Part shown: in pieces, positions 1 through 9,055 of the stretch
Numbering within the stretch: position 1 is the first letter of the stretch
Layout of the letters: each line of letters begins with the position of its first letter
Source: Gammaproteobacteria bacterium
GTDB taxonomy: Bacteria > Pseudomonadota > Gammaproteobacteria > Pseudomonadales > Cellvibrionaceae
DNA length: 64,000 nucleotides
Assembly: GCA_021151835.1 (NCBI GenBank)
Contig: JAGKWO010000033.1
Coordinates: forward strand, 11,658-75,657
Direction: 5' to 3'
Translations under genes and position numbers: made by a program
The notes under the pieces: generated by a model
What the model was told of the DNA's origin: nothing
Database searches by the model: none
The model's input: the letters and a program-made list of their open reading frames with translations, nothing else

Positions 1-10
1 GCCCGTTTTT

Positions 11-772
11 TTAGTTCAGGTATTCGTACTCGATGCGAACATCCAGGGGAACGCCCTTATCATCATCCAGATTTGAACGCCCATGAAAACGCATTAAATA
101 TTTTCCTTTGGGATCGTACGCCAGATTAATCGGATTGGCGAACAAGGAGGCTATTTTCTTCGCCGGTGTTATCTGGAAATAAATCCATTCACGGCCATAG
201 TCAGCATCATACACCGGTGAGTCGCTCGATTTAATTTTGCGCACCTCCAGCTGCACAACACTCAAGCGACTTATCACCACGAAATCAAATTTCAAACGCT
301 TTCCTGCAACCAGCTGGTCCCAATTTAACTGGATATAAGAATCAAAACCGGTATCCACCACAACCTTGGCATTGTCCATAATGGTTTTCTGGTTTTGTTC
401 ACCATGGACACCATAGGTTAAAACCAGGCGCGCACCTTCAAAGCGAGCGGAAGAATATTCTTTATCACGCAAGTCCTCGAACTCGAACATCGGCTGGAAT
501 GGCTCGCCGGTATACGCCAATGTTTTAGTGGCAAACTTTTTCCCGTCGGGAGACATATAATCCACACGCACCGATTTATTTTCATCAAGCGCGGTGTAAA
601 GTTCGCGATACATCACCTGGTTTTTATCGAGACTATATGCAGTGCCAGCAGCAACATAATTATCCTGTGCATTAACACACAGGCTTCCCATGCCAACAAA
701 AGCAAACACAAGTATTTTTTGGCGAATGGAAGCCATTCGATTATTAATGGAATTGAGTCTTGTGCTGGACAT
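11..772 (-). CDS. hypothetical secreted protein
   Basis: A 253-residue protein of unknown function. The ATG at 772 has a GGAGG-type ribosome site just upstream, but the stretch at residues 13-36 (basic start, hydrophobic core, then VNA before QDN) looks like the true signal peptide, so a start at residue 13 is possible. The mature part is rich in short beta-type segments, with no catalytic motif or family that I recognise. It is probably periplasmic or outer-membrane associated. It is a single gene in front of the divergently unrelated photolyase cluster. Confidence 0.6.
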   Translation of the reverse strand: MSSTRLNSINNRMASIRQKILVFAFVGMGSLCVNAQDNYVAAGTAYSLDKNQVMYRELYTALDENKSVRVDYMSPDGKKFATKTLAYTGEPFQPMFEFEDLRDKEYSSARFEGARLVLTYGVHGEQNQKTIMDNAKVVVDTGFDSYIQLNWDQLVAGKRLKFDFVVISRLSVVQLEVRKIKSSDSPVYDADYGREWIYFQITPAKKIASLFANPINLAYDPKGKYLMRFHGRSNLDDDKGVPLDVRIEYEYLN

Positions 773-909
773 ACAGCTCCCCTCCTACAAATCAAACAAT
801 ACAGAATAGTATTAACAAGTATCAGTGTTCTATTATAGAAACAACTACCAATCAGGTACCAGATCATTCTGCCGCAAAAAAATGAACATCGGCTGTATGT
901 ATCAATACT

Positions 910-2328
910 TTACACTCGCACGCTGGGTAATTGTGCGAACAATGCAATAGTAGATTTCCTGCTTTCAGAGAGGTCTACCAATGGTGCCGGGTAGCCAGGC
1001 AGAGCAGGAGGATTATGAATTTGCCGATCAGATAAATGCGCAAGCTCGGGAACCCATTGGCGAATAAATTCCCCCTTGGGATCAAAGCGTTCTGATTGAC
1101 TCACAGGATTAAAAATACGGAAGTAAGGGGCGGCATCGGTTCCCGTAGATGCACTCCACTGCCAGCCACCATTATTGGCCGCAAAATCTCCATCCACCAA
1201 TTGCGACATAAAATATTCTTCGCCCAATCGCCAATCAATTTGGCAATTTTTGGTGAGAAACATAGCCACCACCATACGCAGGCGATTGTGCATCCATCCG
1301 GTTGCATTCAGTTGGCGCATTGCCGCATCAACAATAGGGATTCCGGTTTTTCCTTCACACCAGGCGTTAAAAAGCGTGTTGTCGTAACGCCAGGGAAACG
1401 CTTCCGTGTAAGCCTGCATGGCCTTGCGTTTACATACTTGGGGAAAATCAACGACCACGTGCTGGTAAAATTCCCGCCAGATAAGTTCGCCAATCCAGCA
1501 GTTAGCGCCCGCATTACTCCCTTCCCATTCACCATGGGTAAAAGCCAGCACCGCGGCAATCGCCTGACGCGGTGAAATTGATCCCACAGCAAAGTATGGC
1601 GATAGTGTTGAGGTTCCATCAATCGCTGGGAAATCCCTTTGGTCCTGATAGCGCGTTATGGATTTTTCAATAAATAAATCCAGGCGACGATAAGCCTCTT
1701 GCTCACCTGCTGGCCACAATTCTGATAAATCGCGCAACTCATGTGCGGCAAATAATTGCTCTATTTCCGTTATTGACGCGTGCTTGTTATTTGTCAACAG
1801 CTGTATTGGCGGCGCCCCGTAAGGTTTCATACTTACTGGCATTACCGTTTGCAACCATTTCTTTTTAAACGCGGTAAATACTTTATAAGGATCGCCCTGC
1901 CCGTTACGAATCATTCCCGGCGGCACTATGCAGCGATCATGGCAACGCTTCACCAAAATACCTTGTTCACGCAACAATTGGTTTACTGACTGATCACGCG
2001 CTAATTCATTAACAGGGTATTCAGCATTAAAAAATAAATGGGTTGCATTTATATGTTGCGCCAGCCGCAGTAACGCGGGCGCAATTTCTGCCGGCTTTTT
2101 TACCTGGATCACCTGAAGCGAAATATTTAATGCAGCCAGGTCCTTAACAAGGACATGTAAATGGCGACGCACAAAATCCAGCTGTGCCGGAGCAATAGTG
2201 TGTAAACGAACATATGCATCGCAATGAACATAAACCGCTATAACACCCTGCCCCAATTCTGCCGCTTTAAACAATGCCGGATTATCATGTACCCGCAGAT
2301 CATGTCGAAACCACACCAAGGCTGTCAT
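910..2328 (-). CDS. phrB: deoxyribodipyrimidine photolyase (class I CPD photolyase)
   Basis: DNA repair enzyme that uses blue light, reduced FAD and an antenna cofactor to split cyclobutane pyrimidine dimers. The protein has 472 residues, the usual length for class I photolyases. The N-terminal antenna domain starts with the typical LVWFRHDLRVHDNPAL. The C-terminal FAD domain shows WIGELIWREFYQH, the GIPIVDAAMRQLNATGWMHNR block and the DGDFAANNGGWQW block that contacts FAD and DNA. The gene overlaps the SnoaL-like gene upstream by 4 bp and is the last gene of a four-gene cluster containing a LitR-like regulator, which suggests light-induced expression. Confidence 0.96.
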   Translation of the reverse strand: MTALVWFRHDLRVHDNPALFKAAELGQGVIAVYVHCDAYVRLHTIAPAQLDFVRRHLHVLVKDLAALNISLQVIQVKKPAEIAPALLRLAQHINATHLFFNAEYPVNELARDQSVNQLLREQGILVKRCHDRCIVPPGMIRNGQGDPYKVFTAFKKKWLQTVMPVSMKPYGAPPIQLLTNNKHASITEIEQLFAAHELRDLSELWPAGEQEAYRRLDLFIEKSITRYQDQRDFPAIDGTSTLSPYFAVGSISPRQAIAAVLAFTHGEWEGSNAGANCWIGELIWREFYQHVVVDFPQVCKRKAMQAYTEAFPWRYDNTLFNAWCEGKTGIPIVDAAMRQLNATGWMHNRLRMVVAMFLTKNCQIDWRLGEEYFMSQLVDGDFAANNGGWQWSASTGTDAAPYFRIFNPVSQSERFDPKGEFIRQWVPELAHLSDRQIHNPPALPGYPAPLVDLSESRKSTIALFAQLPSVRV

Positions 2329-2780
2329 TTAGCACCTATTCGTTTTTTTATGCGGCGGATAGTAAATCCCATTAATGGTAAATGCTCATAAACCATGGAG
2401 CCTGCATCATAGTAATCGCGGTGGTAATACACTTTATCCTTATATAAAAGATGGGAGTTCCCCGTTAACTCAAGTGCCTTTCCACCTGCCAGTTTTTTAT
2501 GGCGATAATGCATAGTCCAAAATAACATCGCTTCACCACGCTCCGGCATTTCCATTGAATGGTGAAATTCGAACCGGCAATCAACAAAATTGTCCATGGA
2601 TTCCCTGAAATATTGTGTTAATTCAGGTAAGCCATTGAGCGCATTTAATGGATCGCGAAATTGGATATCTTCACTGTAAACATCGGCCAGCGCAGGTAAT
2701 ATTTTTTTATCGAAACGCAAATAAAGATTGCGCACTTTTTGCGGAACACTGTGAACGAGTGTTGGAGCACTGTAGGTCAT
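2325..2780 (-). CDS. SnoaL/NTF2-like fold protein
   Basis: A 151-residue protein with the look of a small NTF2-like (SnoaL_2) domain: an N-terminal helix (YLRFDKKILPALADVYSED), a RDPLNALNGLPEL turn, then strands ending in the hydrophobic HYRHK/LTGNSHLLYKDKVYYHRDYYD region. Such domains form a cone-shaped pocket and can be enzymes or binding proteins; the exact role is unknown. It sits between the LitR-like regulator gene (9-bp gap) and phrB (4-bp overlap). The same kind of gene is common beside photolyase genes in Pseudomonas relatives. Confidence 0.8.
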   Translation of the reverse strand: MTYSAPTLVHSVPQKVRNLYLRFDKKILPALADVYSEDIQFRDPLNALNGLPELTQYFRESMDNFVDCRFEFHHSMEMPERGEAMLFWTMHYRHKKLAGGKALELTGNSHLLYKDKVYYHRDYYDAGSMVYEHLPLMGFTIRRIKKRIGAK

Positions 2781-2789
2781 AATGATGAC

Positions 2790-3704
2790 TTATTCCTTTA
2801 CCAGTTGATTAATTGCAGCATGAACTTGTTGCATAGTTGCGCAGGGATACATCGCTTCGACCTCATTCAAATCCAGCACCGGATATACCCACGCCAGATC
2901 CCCTGCCAATACTATGGGTATGGCACTTTTTTCCCGCCATGACTTCAAGTGTAGCTGCAGCTCACCGGTATTGAGTGCGCCGTAGCCGATCAATACAATT
3001 ATTTTTGCCTGCAATGCCTCAACCAAAAGTTGGGCTACTTTCAAATCCAGATGCCCTGCATATTCCGCCTGGTATTGATGAACCAGGCAACTGTAATTCA
3101 TCAATAACGATTCAAGGTTGCTTGAATAAACCGGATTGCCGGGTACGGACACCAACAATATTTTTTCCCCTTGCGCGGACTGGCGCTGCCTGTATATCGC
3201 AGCTTGTAAATGTTCTTGTAACACAGCGGTAAAAAATGCGCGTTTCGCAATATAACCAATTGCATCTCCCTGCAAGCGGCCAAGTAACGGCACCAGTAAG
3301 TAATCTGCAACCATCTCTACCGGATAAAGTGAAAAAATATCGGCCAGTAAATTCTCCAGGCGCGACCGATGAAATGCATTGATATGTTCATGAATTTGTG
3401 TTGCTAAACTTTTCCATACCGAATCTATCTCGTCCGTAAACTCATCTATCATTTTTTCAGCGAGTAAACTTTTTACTTTGCTGATTGCCACACCTCTAGC
3501 CAACCAGATTTGAATATCCTTGACTCGTCGAATATCGTCGCGCGAATACAGCCGGTGACCTTTGGATGTGCGCTGCGGAATCAATAAACCGTAGCGTCGC
3601 TCCCACGCGCGCAGCGTTACGGTGTTTACACCGGTCACGCGGGAAATTTCACGGATAGGAACCCAATCCGCTGCCATAATTTCGGTTGATGATTCAATCG
3701 CCAT
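2790..3704 (-). CDS. MerR-family transcriptional regulator, LitR/CarH-like without a visible B12 motif
   Basis: A 304-residue regulator. Residues about 15-80 form a MerR-type winged helix (PIREISRVTGVNTVTLRAWERRYGL, then SKGHRLYSRDDIRRV). The rest resembles the helical-plus-Rossmann sensor half of LitR/CarH proteins. The B12-binding DxHxxG signature of class I LitR/CarH is not visible, so a cobalamin photosensor is doubtful and a class II LitR-like role is more likely. One base separates it from the DUF523/DUF1722 gene upstream and 9 bp from the SnoaL gene, so it is probably co-transcribed with phrB and may act on the palindrome at 4687-4718. Confidence 0.85.
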   Translation of the reverse strand: MAIESSTEIMAADWVPIREISRVTGVNTVTLRAWERRYGLLIPQRTSKGHRLYSRDDIRRVKDIQIWLARGVAISKVKSLLAEKMIDEFTDEIDSVWKSLATQIHEHINAFHRSRLENLLADIFSLYPVEMVADYLLVPLLGRLQGDAIGYIAKRAFFTAVLQEHLQAAIYRQRQSAQGEKILLVSVPGNPVYSSNLESLLMNYSCLVHQYQAEYAGHLDLKVAQLLVEALQAKIIVLIGYGALNTGELQLHLKSWREKSAIPIVLAGDLAWVYPVLDLNEVEAMYPCATMQQVHAAINQLVKE

Positions 3705-3705
3705 A

Positions 3706-4662
3706 TTAATTGTCGAGAATGTGATTACGTAAACCCAGGAATTCCGGATGTGGAGACCAAAAGGTTTGGGATTTCAAATACGGGTTGTCCAGTTTTAACA
3801 AGTGATGTTTAAGCAAGGTTAAAGGCACAACCAGAGGAACGTGACCCGCTTTGTAGGAATCGATCAACTGCGACAGTTCCTGTTTATCTTGTGTATTAAG
3901 AACTCCTTTCAAATACCCGCGCAAATGCATCATCGCATTGGTATTGCCTTTGCGGGTGGCGTGATGTTTTAACGCATCCATAAACAATTGAAAAAAACCA
4001 TCACTGCTTTTCTGGATATCACTTACAGCGAGATTGGAAAGGTAACGGCCAATCGCAAAATAGCTGGGCACATGATGGGCCATTACTTGATATTTATAGC
4101 GGGAATAAAACTCAATTAATTTTTTTGCCGTGGGCGCAGGTGCGACCTGTACCTTAAAATCATGATAAGCGAAAACACGGGTAAGGAAGTTTTCACGCAG
4201 GCCTGAATCGTTCAATCGACCCGCTTCTTCCACCGGTAATAATGGCATTAATTCCATCAATCGCCTGGCGTACGCACCACGCCCTTCCCGATCAATGGAA
4301 TAACCGTTCGGGAGATAGCGCTTCACCCCAAAAACACCGCAGCTCGGTGAGTTTTGGATAAATACGTAACCGCAAATATCGGGCAATTGCCGGACAGCAG
4401 TTTCTGCCTGGGCAACTAGCGCGTCGGTAACATCAATATCGGGGTTTTCAACACCGAGTACACGGGTTTCGCCACCGTTGATGACCAGGCGTATCGGCTT
4501 GCGGGGAACACCTAAACCTATGGCCATTTCAGGGCAGACAGGGCGAAACTCCACAATTTCAGCCAGTACATCCATCAAATAACGATTGCGTTTATGGCTG
4601 CCGTCATAGCGAACTTTCTCGCCCATCAAACACTGGCTAATACCAAGCGGGATTTTTTCCAT
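3706..4662 (-). CDS. DUF523 and DUF1722 domain protein (YbgA-like fusion)
   Basis: A 318-residue protein made of two known domains of uncertain function. The N-terminal half is DUF523 (GISQCLMGEKVRYDGSHKRN, then FRPVCPEMAIGLGVPRKPIRL and NSPSCGVFGVKRY, with conserved cysteines). The C-terminal half is DUF1722 (YSRYKYQVMAHHVPSYFAIGRYL through LLKHHLLKLDNPYLKSQTFWSPHPEFLGLRNH). This fusion is repeatedly found next to photolyase genes. It is the first gene of the photolyase cluster and lies directly behind the MerR-type promoter palindrome. Confidence 0.9.
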   Translation of the reverse strand: MEKIPLGISQCLMGEKVRYDGSHKRNRYLMDVLAEIVEFRPVCPEMAIGLGVPRKPIRLVINGGETRVLGVENPDIDVTDALVAQAETAVRQLPDICGYVFIQNSPSCGVFGVKRYLPNGYSIDREGRGAYARRLMELMPLLPVEEAGRLNDSGLRENFLTRVFAYHDFKVQVAPAPTAKKLIEFYSRYKYQVMAHHVPSYFAIGRYLSNLAVSDIQKSSDGFFQLFMDALKHHATRKGNTNAMMHLRGYLKGVLNTQDKQELSQLIDSYKAGHVPLVVPLTLLKHHLLKLDNPYLKSQTFWSPHPEFLGLRNHILDN

Positions 4663-4686
4663 AGAAAACCTGTACAGTTTTTTATC

Positions 4687-4718
4687 TTGTATAAGTATTA
4701 ACTCATAAAGTTATACAA
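4687..4718 (-). promoter_or_regulatory. candidate MerR/LitR-type operator-promoter of the photolyase cluster
   Basis: Two perfect 8-bp inverted arms, TTGTATAA at 4687-4694 and TTATACAA at 4711-4718, frame a 16-bp centre. On the minus strand this reads as a -35 TTGTAT and a -10 TATACA separated by 19 bp, the long spacer typical of MerR-controlled promoters. It lies 25-56 bp before the start of the DUF523/DUF1722 gene. Control by the regulator encoded two genes later in the window is inferred. Confidence 0.5.
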
Positions 4719-4762
4719 AACAAGAAAAATGTATAGGTTTTTAGTATTCGGGGCTTAAAAAT

Positions 4763-4790
4763 AAAAAAGGCCGGGGATTAACCCGGCCTT
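4763..4790 (-). terminator. rho-independent terminator after cysB
   Basis: Nine-bp stem AAGGCCGGG / CCCGGCCTT with a short AT-rich loop, followed on the minus strand by a T run. It lies immediately downstream of the cysB stop codon. Confidence 0.85.
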
Positions 4791-4804
4791 TAAGTGAGAG
4801 ATGA

Positions 4805-5779
4805 TTAACGCGTAGGTATTTCAATATCTTCAAACAATTCATCCAACTCAGCCCGTGAATGGCGATTGAAGGCTTCGTTAATGATGTCTTTAGTCAAATG
4901 CGGGGCAAACTTTTCGATAAAGTCATACATGAACCCGCGCAAGAATGTTCCGCGACGGAAACCGATCTTGGTAACACTGGATTCAAACAAATGACTTGCA
5001 TCCAGAGCGACCAGATCAGAATCTGCAGTATCGCTATAGGCCATGCTGGCAATAATCCCTACCCCCAAACCAAGGCGAACATAGGTTTTAATGACGTCAG
5101 CATCGGCTGCTGTAAACACCACTTTTGGAGCCAGGCCGCGATTGATAAAGGCCTCATCCAGTTTGGAGCGCCCGGTAAAACCAAACACATAAGTGACGAT
5201 TGGATACTTGGCGACTTCTTCCAGCGTCAGATTGGAAACCTGAGCCAGGGGATGATTCTTTGGAACCACAATGCTGCGATTCCAGCGATAGCAAGGCATC
5301 ATGATCAAATCACTGAACAGCTCCATCGCTTCGGTGGCGATCGCAAAATCGACCGTACCGTCCGCCGCCATTTCAGAAATCTGCATGGGGGTTCCCTGAT
5401 GCATATGCAGGGAAACTTCCGGATACTGTTTGATAAACGAACCAATCACCGGCGGCAATGCGTAACGCGCCTGGGTATGGGTGGTAGCCAACGTCAGCGT
5501 CCCCTTACGTTCATTACTGAACTCCTGGGCCACCTGTTTGATACTTTCTACTTTACGCAGAATCTCGCCAGCGGTTTTTAAAATCGCTTCACCCGCCGGG
5601 GTAATGCGGGTCAAGTGTTTACCACTACGGGAGAAAATCTCCACACCCAGCTCGTCCTCCAGTAAACGGATTTGTTTACTGATGCCTGGTTGCGAGGTGT
5701 ATAGACTTTGTGCGGTCGCCGACACATTCAGGTCATGGTGGGCGACTTCCCAGATATAACGCAGTTGTTGCAGCTTCAT
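4805..5779 (-). CDS. cysB: CysB, LysR-family regulator of sulfur assimilation
   Basis: LysR-type activator of the cysteine regulon, which responds to N-acetylserine. The start at 5779 gives MKLQQLRYI, the conserved CysB N-terminus, and a 324-residue product of the usual length; an upstream in-frame start would add eight residues without family support. The winged helix covers residues 1-60 (NVSATAQSLYTSQPGISKQIRLLEDELG). The effector domain shows TTHTQARYALP, the CysB-type ligand region, and VVPKNHPL. The 292 bp between this gene and the next gene presumably hold its promoter. Confidence 0.93.
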   Translation of the reverse strand: MKLQQLRYIWEVAHHDLNVSATAQSLYTSQPGISKQIRLLEDELGVEIFSRSGKHLTRITPAGEAILKTAGEILRKVESIKQVAQEFSNERKGTLTLATTHTQARYALPPVIGSFIKQYPEVSLHMHQGTPMQISEMAADGTVDFAIATEAMELFSDLIMMPCYRWNRSIVVPKNHPLAQVSNLTLEEVAKYPIVTYVFGFTGRSKLDEAFINRGLAPKVVFTAADADVIKTYVRLGLGVGIIASMAYSDTADSDLVALDASHLFESSVTKIGFRRGTFLRGFMYDFIEKFAPHLTKDIINEAFNRHSRAELDELFEDIEIPTR

Positions 5780-6071
5780 AAGCCCTCCGAATGGCTCACT
5801 CACTGGGGCATTTGCCAGGGGGCAAGCACCGGTAACAAAGAACCCCGGGAAACCCGGAGTTATAAAATCATTAAAAGTTATTCATAAAGAGAATAGAACA
5901 AATCAGGGCCTTATGCCTAGCAATTATTAATTGTGCTACAGGCGGGCCTTGTTACAACTTTAGACTATATCCCGAAAATTCAAAGTTTTTGCCAGGGGAA
6001 TATGACAAAAATAGTAAAAAACACCCCTTAAAGCACCAATCTTGGCTATATGCACCCTGAACGTGCAAATA

Positions 6072-6977
6072 TCAGGATGGTAAATGATTGGCTATGCCAT
6101 GCGGTACATGACCGGTTGGGACATGCTCACGCGCCGATTCGCAATGCATTTTCTGGTCATCAAAGAACACATCTGCACCGTAGGCTTTCAGAAAAGTACC
6201 TTTGGATAACCCACCCAAAAAGAGCGATTCATCGATACGAATATTCCACGCACGCAAGGTGCGAATCACGCGCTCATGGGCAGGCGCGGAACGCGCGGTC
6301 ACCAATGCTGTGCGAATCGGGCAATTTTCACCGAACTCTGCTTGCAAACCATGCAATGCGGACAAAAATTGCTTGAATGGCCCACCCGTTAACGGTTCTT
6401 TAGCAGCCGCTTTTTCGCTTTCAGTAAATGCCGATAAACCTTGCAGTTTATAAACACGCTCAGCTTCATCAGAAAAAATCACCGCGTCACCATCAAACGC
6501 AAAACGCAGCTCGTCTTCGTTTTCTATCTGACTATTGGAAGCAATTAAAGTTGCCGCCGCCATCCCGTGATCCAATGCTTGCTTAACATCATCAGCTTCG
6601 GTCGATAAAAATAAATGGCAACCAAATGCAGACGCATAGCGATAAGGAGACGTGCCACCACAAAATGCAGCGCGACTGATTTTCAAACCATAATGCTCAA
6701 TGGAATTAAATACACGCAAACCCGTGTCTGCGCTATTGCGCGATAACAAAATGACTTCCACGCGCGGCTCACCACCTAAACGTTCGTTCAAACGTAGCAG
6801 TTTTTGCACCATTGGAAATGCATCGCCCGGAGCGAGGATTTCATCTTCATGATCAATTTGATATTGGGCGTACGCGGCCAATCCTTCATTGATATATACC
6901 TGGTGACTTGCATCCAGGTTAAACAGTGCACGCGATGAAATTGCGATCACCAGTTTATCGCCGAAACCTTTAGGCAT
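6072..6977 (-). CDS. cytosolic 5'-nucleotidase (PF06189 type)
   Basis: A 301-residue enzyme of the NT5C1-like 5'-nucleotidase family, which hydrolyses nucleoside monophosphates. It begins LVIAISSRALFNLDASHQVY, the family's version of the first HAD-like motif. Further blocks are EVILLSRNSADTGLRVFNSI, FAFDGDAVIFSDEAERVY and TALVTARSAPAHERVIRTLRAWNI, ending with FLGGLSKGTFLKAYGADVFFDDQ. It stands alone between cysB and the amidase gene. The substrate in this organism cannot be read from sequence. Confidence 0.88.
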   Translation of the reverse strand: MPKGFGDKLVIAISSRALFNLDASHQVYINEGLAAYAQYQIDHEDEILAPGDAFPMVQKLLRLNERLGGEPRVEVILLSRNSADTGLRVFNSIEHYGLKISRAAFCGGTSPYRYASAFGCHLFLSTEADDVKQALDHGMAAATLIASNSQIENEDELRFAFDGDAVIFSDEAERVYKLQGLSAFTESEKAAAKEPLTGGPFKQFLSALHGLQAEFGENCPIRTALVTARSAPAHERVIRTLRAWNIRIDESLFLGGLSKGTFLKAYGADVFFDDQKMHCESAREHVPTGHVPHGIANHLPS

Positions 6978-7037
6978 TTTTCAATGCTCCGCGTAAATGG
7001 ACGTTAGAAAAGAGTGATGTTTAGAACAGAGTTGTTT

Positions 7038-7808
7038 TTAGAACAATAATTCAAATTTATCCATATCCAGGTAGGCAGGAAACTTTTCACGATATTCTTG
7101 TAAGCGCCCTGCGTAGAGCTCGACCGAAATTAATTCCGCCTCCTGGCTAGTCGCGATTAGTTCACCGGCCGGACCATATACTGAGGAATCGCCTGCATAA
7201 TGTTGTTCTGCTTCATCCATTCCAACGCGATTTACACCCACCACGTAGCTTAGGTTTTCAATCGCGCGCGCTTGTAACAAACGATTCCAATGCAATGCCC
7301 GCGCACTGGGCCAGTTGGCCACATAAATTGCCAGGTCATAATCATTACGGTTGCGGCTCCATACCGGGAAACGCAAGTCGTAACAAATCAAAGGCAGGAT
7401 TCGCCAGCCATTAAGTTCTACCAGCAATCGCTTTGAACCCATCGCATAACGGGTATGCTCGCCCGCCATGCGAAACAAATGACGCTTGTCGTATTCGGCA
7501 TAGGTGCCATCGGGCCGCATCCATACCATACGATTAAAATAGGTATCGCCTTCTTTGACAACCAGGCTTCCGGTTACCACTGCCTGGTGTTTTGCTGCTT
7601 GTGCCTGCATCCATTGATAGGCACGCCCGCCAACCGTTTCAGCATACTGACGGGCACTTGCACAAAAACCGGTAGTGAAAACTTCTGGCAGGATGATCAA
7701 ATTGGTAGAGGAAATAGCATTCATTGATTGAGCAAAATGATCCAGGTTTCCCTGGGGATCATTGGGGGTAATAATTTGCTGAACCAGGGTAACCTTAAGG
7801 TTTTCCAT
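7038..7808 (-). CDS. nitrilase-superfamily amidase (omega-amidase/YafV-like)
   Basis: Carbon-nitrogen hydrolase of about 256 residues. The start at 7808 yields MENLKVTLVQ, the normal family N-terminus; an upstream extension lies inside the MFS gene and is rejected. The catalytic triad is visible as E in LIILPEVFTTGF, K in AEYDKRHLFRM and C in LPLICYDLRFPVWSRN. YafV-type enzymes hydrolyse alpha-keto acid omega-amides from methionine salvage, so 2-oxoglutaramate-like substrates are plausible. The MFS stop lies one base before its start, so the two are probably co-transcribed. Confidence 0.88.
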   Translation of the reverse strand: MENLKVTLVQQIITPNDPQGNLDHFAQSMNAISSTNLIILPEVFTTGFCASARQYAETVGGRAYQWMQAQAAKHQAVVTGSLVVKEGDTYFNRMVWMRPDGTYAEYDKRHLFRMAGEHTRYAMGSKRLLVELNGWRILPLICYDLRFPVWSRNRNDYDLAIYVANWPSARALHWNRLLQARAIENLSYVVGVNRVGMDEAEQHYAGDSSVYGPAGELIATSQEAELISVELYAGRLQEYREKFPAYLDMDKFELLF

Positions 7809-7809
7809 A

Positions 7810-8985
7810 TCAACCAGCCTCGTTGTCGATAACGGGATGCAACCAGCGATAACAGAGGGCGAAAGCCAATAATGCAGCCAATGCCGATAATAAAAATGTT
7901 GATGACGCACTATAGTCCCATAGTAGTCCACCAATCAATGCACCTGCGGCTCCGCCTGCGCCAAAACTGAACGAACTATAAAGCGCTTGCCCCTGCCCCT
8001 GATGGCCGCCTTTGAAATAGTTTCTCACCAACTCAATCGAAACCGAATGGGCAATGCCAAAGCTACATGCATGTAAGAGCTGGGCCAATAACAAAACCAC
8101 CAGGGACTCTGCGCAATAACCAATCAACAACCAACGCGCTACGGTTGCCAGTAATCCAAACAAAAATAAATGCCGTAAGCTGAATTTGCGCAACAGCCGC
8201 GGCATCACAATAAAAATAGCCACTTCGGCCAGCACGCCCAATGCCCATAACAAACCGGTTGCGGTGCTGCTATACCCATAATTTTCAACCAGATATAACG
8301 TATAAAAGGTGTAATAAGGGCCATGGCTTAATTGCAACAGGAAACTTGCCAGCAAAAAACATAACATCACTGGTTGTTTGATTATCGATAAAAACCCCGC
8401 AGGCGATACACCGTTTTTATTGATACTTTTATCTTGCAAACTGAGGCTGGATAGCCAGATAAGAATCAGGAAACTTAAAATAAATAATGGCAAGAAACGA
8501 ATCGGCAACACATCAAATACCAACCCCAAACCAATCACAGCCGCCATAAAACCAAGCGATCCCCACAAACGGATCTGACTGTACTGATGGTAATTCCCGG
8601 CGAGATACCCCAGCGTTATCACCTCAAATTGCGGCAAGACCGCGTGCCAGAAAAATGTATAGCAGCTAACCACCAAAACCAGCCACCAATAATGCTGATC
8701 CAGTAATACGCAGGAAAAAATGAGTGCCGCCAGAAAACTTCCATAGCGAATAATTCGCAAGCGCTTGCGGGTGTGATCAGCAAGCCAACCCCAAAAATTG
8801 GGCGCAAGGATACGCGTGGCTAAAATAATCGCGCTGATAATGCCAACATCCTGCGAAGAGTACCCGAGAGATTTCAGGTAAACGCCCCAGTAAGGGATTA
8901 ATGTACCGACCACAGCGAAATAAAAAAAATAAAATCCGGAGAGGCGCCAATATGGAATGGCAACTTGCGCAGCAGGCAGAGACAT
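7810..8985 (-). CDS. MFS transporter (HcaT-like, MFS_1_like family)
   Basis: Inner-membrane transporter of about 391 residues with roughly twelve hydrophobic helices. It begins PYWRLSGFYFFYFAVVGTLIPYWGVYLKSLGYSSQDVG, the pattern of the 3-phenylpropionate transporter-like MFS subgroup. The start at 8985 is an ATG; the longer frame would begin with TTG. It follows aroC, separated by a 13-bp inverted repeat, and precedes the amidase gene. The transported compound is unknown; HcaT in Escherichia coli carries phenylpropionate. Confidence 0.85.
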   Translation of the reverse strand: MSLPAAQVAIPYWRLSGFYFFYFAVVGTLIPYWGVYLKSLGYSSQDVGIISAIILATRILAPNFWGWLADHTRKRLRIIRYGSFLAALIFSCVLLDQHYWWLVLVVSCYTFFWHAVLPQFEVITLGYLAGNYHQYSQIRLWGSLGFMAAVIGLGLVFDVLPIRFLPLFILSFLILIWLSSLSLQDKSINKNGVSPAGFLSIIKQPVMLCFLLASFLLQLSHGPYYTFYTLYLVENYGYSSTATGLLWALGVLAEVAIFIVMPRLLRKFSLRHLFLFGLLATVARWLLIGYCAESLVVLLLAQLLHACSFGIAHSVSIELVRNYFKGGHQGQGQALYSSFSFGAGGAAGALIGGLLWDYSASSTFLLSALAALLAFALCYRWLHPVIDNEAG

Positions 8986-9013
8986 AAAAAGCAACGAGGA
9001 AGGTAAGTGGATA

Positions 9014-9048
9014 CCTAACTGGCTACCAAATTAATGTAGCCAGTTAGG
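9014..9048. terminator. 13-bp perfect inverted repeat between aroC and the MFS gene
   Basis: CCTAACTGGCTAC (9014-9026) and GTAGCCAGTTAGG (9036-9048) form a perfect 13-bp stem with a 9-base loop, starting 8 bp after the aroC stop. There is no long T run, so it could be a weak terminator or an mRNA-stabilising hairpin. Confidence 0.55.
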
Positions 9049-9055
9049 TCAATCG

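Noticed and set aside
4859..5581. 240-residue plus-strand ORF over cysB
   Set aside because: Antisense shadow of the well-conserved cysB gene.
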